Shown here one piece after another: positions 39,625 to 47,982 of a DNA stretch of 64,000 nucleotides. The notes beneath the pieces were generated by a model that searched no databases, had not been told where the DNA came from, and saw only the letters and a program-made list of their open reading frames with translations. Source of the stretch: Devosia sp. YIM 151766 (GTDB lineage Bacteria > Pseudomonadota > Alphaproteobacteria > Rhizobiales > Devosiaceae); assembly GCF_030285925.1 (NCBI RefSeq), contig NZ_CP127251.1:1798001-1862000 (forward strand), in the 5' to 3' direction. Made by a program: the position numbers and the translations under genes. Each line of letters begins with the position of its first letter. The stretch's first letter is position 1.

Positions 39625-42600
39625 TTATTGCACCGATGCCAGCTCCGTGCCCGGCTGGGCAGCAGTGAGCGGCGCCAGGGCGCCCTGACCCGCATAGGCC
39701 TCGCGATAGGAGGCGAGGAAAGCGCTGAGACTGTCCTGAGCCGCCACTTCCGCCGCCACCTTCTTGAATTCCAGGCTGGTGGTCTGGATCGGGCCGGTCA
39801 CGAAGTCGAACATCGGCCATTCGGGCGAATTGACCATTTGCTCCCCGAACTTGGCCCGCAGCCGCGACAGGCCGAAATCGTCGGCGGCCAGCACATATCC
39901 GACGGCCGCCTTGATCAGGTTCATGCGCGTCGCGCGGCTGAAGGCCTGGCCGGACGGCTCCCGGGCATAGAGCGCCTCGATCATTTCGCCGGCCTGGCTA
40001 TAGCGCCTGGCCTTCCAATTGGCATCGATCCGCAGCAATGAAACGTCCTTGCCCTCCATCTGGCTGATGAGGTCGAGCGCCAATTGATCGCGCCCGCCTT
40101 CGATCATTGCCCGCGCTTCCAGAATGCGGCGCTGGCGGGCCAGCGAATCGGGAATGTCCGGCAGCCGCGTATCGTTGAGGACATGCATGGCATCCTGCGG
40201 CTTGCGGTCAGCCAGATAGATGACCGCCAGATCGGCCGCAATCTGGGTCCGGGCAACGCCACGCAGACGGTTATCCACCTGATATTGCAGCAATTCGGCG
40301 GCCTGCGGCAGCAGGTCCATGCGAACCAGCCGGCGGGCCAGATTGCGGATCATCTCGTCGCCGCGCGTACCCGGCGGCGTCAGGTGGCGGAAATCGTAAT
40401 AGATGCCGAGCGCTTCCACCGCGCCCACGGAATCGGCCAGGCCGTTGAGAAACAGATCGGCGAACATCGATTGCGCCTGGTCGCGCAACGCGTTGACGGC
40501 GGGGCTTTCGGGATAGCTCGCCACCGCGACGCGGACGGTCTCGAAGCCGAGCCGATAATCGCCATTGCGGAAATAGAGACTGGCCAGCAGGGTCTGCATC
40601 TCGGCTTCCAGAGCATCGCCGCGCCATAACAGCGTCTCCGCCGCCAGCGCCGCGGTCGCCTTGGCGAGATCGAGCCGGCCTTCCTTGTCCAGCAGCAGCA
40701 AGGTGCGATAGACCGCCTCGGCCCTGGTCGGCCGCACCTCGGTCGCGATCACCTGCCCGTAAGTGTCGAGCGCTTCCTGGCTGCGTCCGCTGATATCGTC
40801 GATCCGCGCCGACAGCAGGTGATGACGGGACGCTTCCTCGGTGCTGAGGCTGGCGAATTTGATCTGCTCCAGCAAGCGCTCGGCAAATTCGGTATCCCCC
40901 GCCTCGACCGCCGAACGCGCGGCGGCGAGACGGAATTCATTGCGCAGCCATTCGGGATAGCTGTCGACGATCGAACGCGCCTCGAGGGCATCGGCGCGCG
41001 CGCCCCGGTAATCGCTTTCGGACGCCCGGGCGAGGCTGCGCCAGAACAGGGCATCGACCTCCTGGTCGAGCGAAGCGGCATTGAGCACTTGCAGGGCCTC
41101 GCGCGGCCGGCCCGCCATGACATTGGCCACCGCCTGGGTCATGCGGACCTGCTTGGTCAGGTCCTCGGCCTTGAGTTCGTGTTCCAGCACCCGCAAAACG
41201 CCCAGGGCCTCGAAAGCGAGGCGGTTGGCGACAAAGAACTGCGCCAGGTCGAGCCGGGCAAGATCGCGGTCGCGGCCTTCGCTGGCCGCCGCCGCCAATT
41301 CCATGCGGTCGCGAATCTTGATGAACTGAACCGGATCGCGCTCCTCGAACGCCGCCAGATCGATGAACCCGGCCCTTGTCGCCTCTGGTGCCACGGTGCC
41401 GGCATTGCGCAGCGTATCGGTGGCCGACAAGGTGAGCCCGCCATTATTGGAGATCACCGCCAGCGGGTCCTCCAGCGCCACTTCCAGCCCGGCGGATTTA
41501 GGCATGAGGGCCAGGCCATGCACGCTTCTGAGCGCGGTGAAATCCACATAATCGAGCGTCCGCGTCAGGCCGCGCGCCGGCGGATAGGCGGTCACCACCT
41601 TGAGCACGTCGCCAACCAGCGGATCGCGGAAATCGTGAATGCGGCCGGGGCGTGCTATATCGGCCACGATTTCGAACGAACCTTCGATATCCCGGCGGCG
41701 CGTGAGATTCATCGGCTCGGTCGGGCTCAGCATCATGTCCCCGAGCGACAGCACCCAGGCCATGCCCTCCGAGCCCAGCGTCGCCAGCCGATCTTGCGCC
41801 AGATCGACGCGCACGACCTGCGTATCGCCGGAGGCGATCACCGCAAATTCCTTGGCCACCGCTTCCAGCTCCGACGACGATGGCGGCGGGCGGATGCCGC
41901 TGACCGTGTCGAAAATCATCCATATCGTGTCGCCGCGCCGGAACACGGCGGCGGGCGTGTCCTGCTCGAAGGGGAAGACCAGCCGCACCGTCGAGCCCAG
42001 GACATTGACGAAGGGCGTGACGACTTCCGCCGCCGCCGGCTGCAACGCGGCGATGCGCGGCTGTGCGGCTGCCGGCGCCGCCGCCTCCGGCTCTGCCTCA
42101 ACATCCGCCGCAGCCAGGTCGGCCCGGGTCAGCGCCGGTAGGCCCGACCCGGCAATGTCGATGTCGAGAACATATTGGCGGGGCGAAACCTCATAGAAGC
42201 GCGGCTCGACCCCTTCGGCGAAAATGAAGGTCGCCACGGCACCATCGGGCGAGGACCCCGCCTGCGCCGAAACCAGTTCTTCCGGCATTCCGCTCAGCAG
42301 GGCGCCGATATCCATGTCCACCGGCCATTCGAAATTCGCCGCGCCGACATTGCCCTTCTTGACGAATTGCGCCTCGGTCGGCACCGTCCAGTCGAACTGC
42401 ACCCGCAGGAAAGTCGCATTCTGCCCGACCCGGATAGCGACTTCCGGCTCCAGCTCGGCGGCCATGCGCGCCTTGCGGTCGCGTTCCGCCTTGATGGCCG
42501 CCAGGCGCGCCCGCTCTGCCAGTTCATCGATGACTTCCTGCGGCAGCGGCGGCGGCATGCCCTGCCAACTGAGCGGCAGCAGGTCGATATAGAGTTGCTC

Positions 42601-42969
42601 GCCGGCTTCGATGCGGTTGAAATTGAAACTCGACCGCAGGCCGATGCGCAGGCCCCGCCCATCCGGGTCGAGACGGGCCACCGCGAGATAATTCGGCATG
42701 GTCAGCCCGACATCGGGCAGGATAATGTCCACCGGATTTTCGAACTCGATGGCCAATACGCCATTCTCGATGCGGAACTCGTGCGCGGGCAGCTCGTCCA
42801 GCGCCGGAAAGCTGAGAATCAGCCGGCCATAGCCGTCTTGTTCGGCGGCAAAGAGCTGCCCTTGATCCTTGGCATATACAGGTGCGGCCATTGCCAGGAT
42901 GCTGGCCAATGCCGCCGCGACCAGCGCAATTCCTGCCTGTCGCCAACCTGCAATTATCGCGGTCTTCAC
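39625..42969 (-). CDS. Large exported AMIN-like/TPR protein of the flagellar cluster
   Basis: 1114 residues. The signal peptide ends near residue 33 (AAPVYA). Residues about 35-130 are beta-rich and AMIN-like, then comes a charged helix (AERARLAAIKAERDRKARMA) and further beta segments to about 450. From about 560 to 1050 helical repeats look like TPRs. It is therefore a periplasmic scaffold-type protein. It is last in the run fliL-fliM-DUF6468-MotE-like, after a 149-bp gap that has its own palindrome. I do not recognise a named orthologue. A motor- or envelope-related role is inferred only from position. Confidence 0.75.
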   Translation of the reverse strand: MKTAIIAGWRQAGIALVAAALASILAMAAPVYAKDQGQLFAAEQDGYGRLILSFPALDELPAHEFRIENGVLAIEFENPVDIILPDVGLTMPNYLAVARLDPDGRGLRIGLRSSFNFNRIEAGEQLYIDLLPLSWQGMPPPLPQEVIDELAERARLAAIKAERDRKARMAAELEPEVAIRVGQNATFLRVQFDWTVPTEAQFVKKGNVGAANFEWPVDMDIGALLSGMPEELVSAQAGSSPDGAVATFIFAEGVEPRFYEVSPRQYVLDIDIAGSGLPALTRADLAAADVEAEPEAAAPAAAQPRIAALQPAAAEVVTPFVNVLGSTVRLVFPFEQDTPAAVFRRGDTIWMIFDTVSGIRPPPSSSELEAVAKEFAVIASGDTQVVRVDLAQDRLATLGSEGMAWVLSLGDMMLSPTEPMNLTRRRDIEGSFEIVADIARPGRIHDFRDPLVGDVLKVVTAYPPARGLTRTLDYVDFTALRSVHGLALMPKSAGLEVALEDPLAVISNNGGLTLSATDTLRNAGTVAPEATRAGFIDLAAFEERDPVQFIKIRDRMELAAAASEGRDRDLARLDLAQFFVANRLAFEALGVLRVLEHELKAEDLTKQVRMTQAVANVMAGRPREALQVLNAASLDQEVDALFWRSLARASESDYRGARADALEARSIVDSYPEWLRNEFRLAAARSAVEAGDTEFAERLLEQIKFASLSTEEASRHHLLSARIDDISGRSQEALDTYGQVIATEVRPTRAEAVYRTLLLLDKEGRLDLAKATAALAAETLLWRGDALEAEMQTLLASLYFRNGDYRLGFETVRVAVASYPESPAVNALRDQAQSMFADLFLNGLADSVGAVEALGIYYDFRHLTPPGTRGDEMIRNLARRLVRMDLLPQAAELLQYQVDNRLRGVARTQIAADLAVIYLADRKPQDAMHVLNDTRLPDIPDSLARQRRILEARAMIEGGRDQLALDLISQMEGKDVSLLRIDANWKARRYSQAGEMIEALYAREPSGQAFSRATRMNLIKAAVGYVLAADDFGLSRLRAKFGEQMVNSPEWPMFDFVTGPIQTTSLEFKKVAAEVAAQDSLSAFLASYREAYAGQGALAPLTAAQPGTELASVQ

Positions 42970-43047
42970 CGGCCTTCTGCCCGCCCGACGCTAAATGTGA
43001 CGCGCTTTGCGGACGGGTTTTCTAACCCGAAAGCCTCAAAACGCGAG

Positions 43048-43067
43048 GGTTACACCATGATGTAACC
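43048..43067. promoter_or_regulatory. Inverted repeat upstream of the TPR gene
   Basis: GGTTACA-CCATGA-TGTAACC, a perfect 7-bp inverted repeat 79 bp before the TPR gene start. A CtrA-like TTAA-CGTCAGC-CTAA (43088-43102) lies just beyond. The pair looks like an operator region, which would make the TPR gene separately regulated. The binding protein is unknown. Confidence 0.4.
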
Positions 43068-43118
43068 GAACCCTAGCAGGCCGGCGCTTAACGTCAGCCT
43101 AAGGCGATCAAGGGGCTT

Positions 43119-44039
43119 TTACTGGCCGATTATCTGCGGCAGCGCCGCCAGATCGTCCGGCGACATGCTGTCGAGCGGATCGTTGTCGGCGGAGGCCAGG
43201 CGCACGGTCAGTTCCTGGGCCCGGGTCGTGCTCATCTCGGCCAGGATCGGCGCCATCTTGCGCGGGCTCATCATCTTGGACACGCGCAGCAGCACCGCCA
43301 TCTCCAGATTGTCGAAGATCTTGGCGGCGTCCTTGGGCTTCATGGTTTCATACATGGCCACGATGCCGGCGAACTGGCCTTCCTCCATCTGCTTGCGCTG
43401 CTCGACCAGCGAGGCGATCTGGTCCTCGATGGATTGCAGGGTGGTCTGCCGTTCCTCGATGCGCTTTTCCGCCGCTTCCACCAGCGAGGCCCGCATCGCC
43501 AATTGCTGCTCATAGCTTTCGAGTTCGGTGCGCCTCTCGGCGAGACGCTCCAGCAGCGCCTGTTCGGTCAAGGAGGCCTCACCAGCGCTCAACGGTACCG
43601 TTCCGTTAACGGTAAGCAGCATCGGCGCGGCATCGGCGAGGGGCGGACAATCGGCGCCGACCACCATCAATTGCCCATTGGCGGGCCTGGTCTCCCCCTC
43701 CTCCAGCACCGGTCGCGGCGCGCAGGCATTATCTTCAGCGACCATATTGACCGCGCCGGCAGCGTCATCGCTCTCTTCAATAGAGCCTTCCGGCGGGCCA
43801 CCCAAAGTCGGTGAATCATCAGCCAATGTGGGCGTTTCATCGGCAATCGTGGGCTCCGATGGCATGGTGATGGTCTCACCCTGCGCCACCGAGCCGCCAT
43901 GGGGCGCGGCGCCCGCCGCCTCCGCCATGGCCACCCCGGTCAGCACATAGCCGCCATTGGTGACCAGGCCCACCGTCTTGAGGACGAGCAGCGCCGCAAC
44001 CGCCAGAATGACAATGGGCAGCAGGCGGATATTGCTCAC
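43119..44039 (-). CDS. MotE-family flagellar protein
   Basis: 306 residues. One N-terminal membrane anchor (IVILAVAALLVLKTVGLVT) is followed by a low-complexity acidic stretch with TIADETPTLADDSPTLGG repeats, a coiled coil about 160-225, and the C-terminal MgtE-N-like block MYETMKPKDAAKIFDNLEMAVLLRVSKMM. MotE in rhizobia is a periplasmic chaperone of the motor protein MotC. The low-complexity insert makes this copy longer than usual. It overlaps the DUF6468 gene by four bases. Confidence 0.85.
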   Translation of the reverse strand: MSNIRLLPIVILAVAALLVLKTVGLVTNGGYVLTGVAMAEAAGAAPHGGSVAQGETITMPSEPTIADETPTLADDSPTLGGPPEGSIEESDDAAGAVNMVAEDNACAPRPVLEEGETRPANGQLMVVGADCPPLADAAPMLLTVNGTVPLSAGEASLTEQALLERLAERRTELESYEQQLAMRASLVEAAEKRIEERQTTLQSIEDQIASLVEQRKQMEEGQFAGIVAMYETMKPKDAAKIFDNLEMAVLLRVSKMMSPRKMAPILAEMSTTRAQELTVRLASADNDPLDSMSPDDLAALPQIIGQ

Positions 44040-44467
44040 GCGGCCGCCCCACGATTACGCACCCGCGTCGACAATTGCTGCAATGCAGACTGCACCTTGT
44101 TGGGTTCCTCCACCGGCTCGACCGCCTGGCTGTGACGCGCAACGCTGGTAATCCGGGCGATCCGCTCCATCAGCACCGTGCCGGCATTGACGTGATTGGC
44201 GAGTTCGATCCCGAACCGCTCGGCTTCGTCCAGCCGCGAGGTCAAGGCGAGATCGGCCTCGACGGCGCTGGATTTCAACTCCTTGATGGCCTGGTTGGCG
44301 AGATTGGTGGCGCCGACCAGATCGGCCACCATCTGCCGCATCGCGTCCTTGTCCTGATGCAATCGCTGAAGCCGCCGGTTCAGCAGCATGCAATAGCCGA
44401 TCGTCAGGGCCAGCAGCACGGCCACGGCGCCTTCAACAAAAATTCCCAGCGGCAGCCCCAACATCAT
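44036..44467 (-). CDS. DUF6468 flagellar-operon membrane protein
   Basis: 143 residues. An N-terminal span (GIFVEGAVAVLLALTIGYCML) is followed by a helical, probably coiled, cytoplasmic part (QRLHQDKDAMRQMVADLVG, KELKSSAVEADLALTSRLDEA) and a basic tail. The family occurs next to fliM/motE in alphaproteobacterial flagellar clusters, function unknown. Coupled to fliM by an ATGA overlap and to the MotE gene by four bases. Confidence 0.8.
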   Translation of the reverse strand: MMLGLPLGIFVEGAVAVLLALTIGYCMLLNRRLQRLHQDKDAMRQMVADLVGATNLANQAIKELKSSAVEADLALTSRLDEAERFGIELANHVNAGTVLMERIARITSVARHSQAVEPVEEPNKVQSALQQLSTRVRNRGAAA

Positions 44468-45651
44468 CGTCCTTCCATCGTCTCGTCGATTGCCTCGAAG
44501 GCCGCCATGGTGACCTTGGGCGGGTTGAGCGGGCGCGTGACCCGCACGGAAACATTCTTGCCGATATGGCCCATAATGGCCTCGGTGAGTTCGACATCGC
44601 CGCAACGCAGCCGGATCGGATCGCTCGGCCCCCGCTCGAACATCAGCGTTTGTCCCGGCTGCAGGTTGAGCACTTTGGACAATGACAGATCCTGCTCATG
44701 CAGCACCGCCTCGATCTCGACATCGGCCTGGTGGATTTCCGTCGCCAGATGCCCTTCCCAGATCGGGTCACGGCCGAATTTCTCGCCCATGAACATCTGC
44801 AGGAGCTGTTCGCGGATCGGCTCGATGGTCGCATAGGGCAGCAGGATCTCGATCTTGCCGCCCCGATCGTCCATCTCGATGCGCAATTCGATGAGAATGG
44901 CGGCATTGCCCGGACGAGAAATGGCGGCGAAGCGCGGATTGGTCTCCATGCGCTCCAGCTTGAAATTGATCTGCGTCACCGGCTCGAAGGCGCGATGCGT
45001 GTCATCGAGAATGACCTCGATCATGCGCCGCGCCAGGGCCATTTCGATAGTGGTATAGGGCCGGCCCTCGACGCGGATATTGCCGCCGACCCGACGGCCG
45101 CCCAGAAGCACGTCGATCATCGAATAGATGAGATTGGAATCGACGGTGAGCAGGCCGTAATTCTCCCATTCCTCGGCCTTGATGACCGAGAGAATGGCCG
45201 GCAGCGGAATGGAATTGAGATAATCGCCGAAACGGACCGAGGAAATGGAATCCATAGTCACTTCGACATTGTCGGAGGTAAAATTGCGCAGCGACGTCGT
45301 CGCCAGCCGCACCAGCCGGTCGAAGACGATTTCCAGCATCGGCAGGCGCTCATAAGAGACCAGCGCCGAATTGATCAGCGCCTGGACGCCGGTAAGCTCC
45401 ACATTTCCGGCCGCACTGGCATCGAAGCCCAGCAGGCTGTCGATCTCGTCCTGGTTGAGAACCCGGTCGGGACCGCCATCCTCGCCGCCATCGCCGCCTT
45501 CGAGCATGGCGGCCCATTCGGCAGCGGCAGCGGCGTTGCGTTCCTCTTCGGACATCTCGGCTTCATCGGCCGCGCCGGAATCGCCGGACACATCGATGTT
45601 ATCGAGGCCCCAATCGTCGCTCAGCTTGTCCTGATCGCTGGGTCCCGCCAT
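44464..45651 (-). CDS. fliM: Flagellar motor switch protein FliM
   Basis: C-ring switch protein. 395 residues. The phospho-CheY-binding motif QDEIDSLLGFD is present, but at about residues 67-77 rather than at the very N-terminus; an acidic extension containing AAEWAAMLEGG precedes it. The CheC-like middle domain and the C-terminal SpoA domain (LSKVLNLQPGQTLMFE) follow. It starts on the last base of fliL and overlaps DUF6468. Confidence 0.93.
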   Translation of the reverse strand: MAGPSDQDKLSDDWGLDNIDVSGDSGAADEAEMSEEERNAAAAAEWAAMLEGGDGGEDGGPDRVLNQDEIDSLLGFDASAAGNVELTGVQALINSALVSYERLPMLEIVFDRLVRLATTSLRNFTSDNVEVTMDSISSVRFGDYLNSIPLPAILSVIKAEEWENYGLLTVDSNLIYSMIDVLLGGRRVGGNIRVEGRPYTTIEMALARRMIEVILDDTHRAFEPVTQINFKLERMETNPRFAAISRPGNAAILIELRIEMDDRGGKIEILLPYATIEPIREQLLQMFMGEKFGRDPIWEGHLATEIHQADVEIEAVLHEQDLSLSKVLNLQPGQTLMFERGPSDPIRLRCGDVELTEAIMGHIGKNVSVRVTRPLNPPKVTMAAFEAIDETMEGR

Positions 45652-46142
45652 TACTGCACCAGGATTTCCTTGAAGAGCACGCTCTGCACATGGGCCGGAT
45701 AGATGGCCATATTGACCCGGCGCAGCAGCTCTTCCTTGAGGCGATAAATCCCCGCCGAACCTTCGAGGTCGCTCTTGCGCAGCTCGCGCATATAGACCTG
45801 AAAGGCATCGATGACCTTGGGCAGGCGCGGCTGAATCTCGTTCATCATGGCTTCATTGGCCACTTCCAGAGCGATGGTCAGCTTCATATTGGATTGCGTG
45901 CCGCCCTCGCTGTTGAGGTTCACCATCATCGGCGGGAGATTGAAGATGAACGTATCACTGGGAATGGTGGTGGCGGCGCCCTGCCCGTCGGCGCTCGCAT
46001 CAGTCGCCGACGACGACAGGGCGAAGAACAATCCCGCCCCTGCCAGCAGCACGACGATAGCGGCGCCGCCGCCGATGACGAAAAGCTTGGACAGCCCTTT
46101 TTTGCCTGGCGCCTCAGTTCCGACTTCTGCATCCGCAGCCAT
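45651..46142 (-). CDS. fliL: Flagellar basal body-associated protein FliL
   Basis: 163 residues. A short cytoplasmic tail, one span (LFVIGGGAAIVVLLAGAGLFFAL, 20-42), a linker, and the periplasmic FliL domain with FIFNLPPMMVNLNSEGG and a C-terminal HVQSVLFKEILVQ. FliL rings the stator units. First gene of the minus-strand fli run; its stop shares a base with the fliM start. A CtrA-like site lies 69 bp upstream. Confidence 0.92.
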   Translation of the reverse strand: MAADAEVGTEAPGKKGLSKLFVIGGGAAIVVLLAGAGLFFALSSSATDASADGQGAATTIPSDTFIFNLPPMMVNLNSEGGTQSNMKLTIALEVANEAMMNEIQPRLPKVIDAFQVYMRELRKSDLEGSAGIYRLKEELLRRVNMAIYPAHVQSVLFKEILVQ

Positions 46143-46210
46143 TGAGAGGCCCCACCAAACCAGCGCTTTCCGGACGATTCCGGCTCGATGTCCAGCTAAG
46201 GGCCACTTGG

Positions 46211-46225
46211 TTAACGAATAGTTAC
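46211..46225 (-). promoter_or_regulatory. CtrA-like box upstream of fliL
   Basis: TTAA-CGAATAG-TTAC, one base from TTAA-N7-TTAA, in the fliL/flgF divergent region and nearer to fliL. In Caulobacter the fliLM promoter is a CtrA target; here the claim rests on the motif and position. Confidence 0.6.
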
Positions 46226-46238
46226 GATTGCCGCTAAG

Positions 46239-46270
46239 CCGGCAGTTTTTGCCGGGCAGCTTTTGCCGGC
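46239..46270 (+). promoter_or_regulatory. Candidate FlbD-type enhancer palindromes
   Basis: CCGGCA-GTTTT-TGCCGG (46239-46255) is a perfect palindrome with 6-bp arms. It overlaps a second imperfect one, GGCA-GCTTT-TGCC with GG flanks, ending at 46270. They lie 75-105 bp upstream of the sigma-54-like promoter of flgF, the usual distance for a sigma-54 activator. A similar element precedes flgI. Confidence 0.5.
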
Positions 46271-46343
46271 AGCACCAACGATAACTGCCGACCTCTACAC
46301 CACCTAATACGTTAAGTTCATGATTTTACTCAATTTACCACCG

Positions 46344-46359
46344 TGGCATGGTTTCTGCA
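46344..46359 (+). promoter_or_regulatory. Sigma-54-like promoter of flgF operon
   Basis: TGGCATG-GTTT-CTGCA matches the -24/-12 consensus TGGCACG-N4-TTGCA at 14 of the 12 fixed-plus-spacer positions' equivalent, that is with two mismatches and with GG and GC intact at correct spacing. It is 67 bp before the flgF start. Confidence 0.6.
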
Positions 46360-46425
46360 AAGTTAATGGGCGAGGCAGCCGGCTTGGGGAAGCGGGGCGC
46401 CTCGGGGACCAGAACGGGGATCGTC

Positions 46426-47166
46426 ATGATCGAGAACGCGCAACTCATCGGCCTGTCACGGCAGATCGCCTTGCAGCGGCAAATGGACGTGGTGGCGCAC
46501 AACGTCGCCAACATCAACACCACCGGCTTCAAGGCCGAGCAAATCCTGTTTGAAGAATATGTCATGCCGGTAGCGCGGGACCGAACCTTCCCGAACATGG
46601 ACCAGCCGCTCTCCTATGTGCAGGACTGGGCGACGATCCACGACCTGTCCGGCGGCACCGTGCTCCAGACCGGCAACGATTTGGACGTGTCGCTCAACGG
46701 CGACGGCTTCTTCGCCATTCAGACCGCGGCGGGCGAGCGCTGGACCCGGGCCGGTTCCTTCCAGATCAATAATGACGGCACCCTGGTCGATCTCTCCGGC
46801 AATCCGGTATTGGGCCTTGGCGGTCCGATCCAGTTCGGCCCCGATGAAACCGGCATTGCCATCGCCGCCGATGGCACGATTTCCTCCAGCGCCGGCCCCA
46901 AGGGTCAATTGCGCATCGTCGAATTCGCCAATCCGCAGGCGCTGGCCCGCGAGGGGGACAACCTGTTCTTCGGTGGCATACCCGCGCCCAACGCCAATAC
47001 GCGCGTCATGCAGGGCCATGTGGAGCGCTCGAACGTCTCCGGCGTCGCTGAAATGGCCGAACTGATCCGCGTCACCCGCGCCTATGAATCCATCGCCTCG
47101 CTGACGCAGAAGCAGGACGAGCTCCGCCGCTCGGCCATTCAGCGTCTCGGCGACGCCAATTCCTGA
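46426..47166 (+). CDS. flgF: Flagellar basal-body rod protein FlgF
   Basis: 246 residues of the proximal rod. The N-terminal rod signature QRQMDVVAHNVANINTTGFKAEQ and the C-terminal SNVSGVAEMAELIRVTRAYESIASL are clear, with NGDGFFAIQT and a beta-rich middle. The start MIENAQLIGLSRQIALQ (46426) follows GGGGA. First gene of flgF-flgG-flgA-flgH. Confidence 0.95.
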   Translation: MIENAQLIGLSRQIALQRQMDVVAHNVANINTTGFKAEQILFEEYVMPVARDRTFPNMDQPLSYVQDWATIHDLSGGTVLQTGNDLDVSLNGDGFFAIQTAAGERWTRAGSFQINNDGTLVDLSGNPVLGLGGPIQFGPDETGIAIAADGTISSSAGPKGQLRIVEFANPQALAREGDNLFFGGIPAPNANTRVMQGHVERSNVSGVAEMAELIRVTRAYESIASLTQKQDELRRSAIQRLGDANS

Positions 47167-47183
47167 TCCCGAGGAGCCAAGCC

Positions 47184-47969
47184 ATGAAAGCTCTCTATAT
47201 CGCATCGACCGGCATGAGCGCCCAGGAACGCAATGTCGAAGTCATCTCCAACAATATCGCCAATATGCGCACCACCGGCTACAAGCGCCAGCGCGCCGAA
47301 TTCCAGGATCTGCTCTATCAGCAGATCACCCGCGCCGGGTCGCAGACCTCGGACCAGGGCACGATGGTTCCGGCCGGCCTCGAAATCGGCTCGGGCGTAC
47401 GCACGGTCTCCACGCCCCGCGTCATGAGCCAGGGCTCGGTCAACATGACCGAGCGCGAATTGGACGTCGCGATCCGTGGCGAAGGCTTCTTCATGGTCCA
47501 GCTGCCCGATGGCCGCACCGGCTATACCCGCGACGGCTCCTTCGAACGCGATTCCCAAGGCACCCTGGTCAATTCCTCCGGCTATACCCTTGATCCCGGC
47601 ATCGTCATTCCCGGGGATTCCCGGGGTGTGTCGATCTCACCGGACGGCACGGTAGAAGCCTATCTCGGCACCGACGCCGTGCCGACCCAGCTCGGGCAAC
47701 TCCAGCTCGCCCGCTTCGTCAACAAATCGGGTCTCGAATCCATCGGCGACAACCTGTTTCTGGAGACGGCCGCCAGCGGCCAGGCCCAGATCAGCGTCCC
47801 CAATGCCGATGGCACCGGCGACCTGCTGCAAAACTATCTGGAATTGGCCAATGTCAACTCGGTGACGGAAATCGCCGACCTGATCGCGGCCCAGCGCGCC
47901 TACGAAATGAATGCCCGCGTCATCTCCGGTGCCGACCAGATGATGCAGGCCACCAGCCAGCTACGCTGA
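47184..47969 (+). CDS. flgG: Flagellar distal rod protein FlgG
   Basis: 261 residues. MKALYIASTGMSAQERNVEV, NNIANMRTTGYKRQRAEFQDLLYQ and the C-terminal LELANVNSVTEIADLIAAQRAYEMNARVI match FlgG closely and at full length. GAGGAG precedes the start. It follows flgF by 17 bp. Confidence 0.97.
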   Translation: MKALYIASTGMSAQERNVEVISNNIANMRTTGYKRQRAEFQDLLYQQITRAGSQTSDQGTMVPAGLEIGSGVRTVSTPRVMSQGSVNMTERELDVAIRGEGFFMVQLPDGRTGYTRDGSFERDSQGTLVNSSGYTLDPGIVIPGDSRGVSISPDGTVEAYLGTDAVPTQLGQLQLARFVNKSGLESIGDNLFLETAASGQAQISVPNADGTGDLLQNYLELANVNSVTEIADLIAAQRAYEMNARVISGADQMMQATSQLR

Positions 47970-47982
47970 TTAGGAGGACGAC

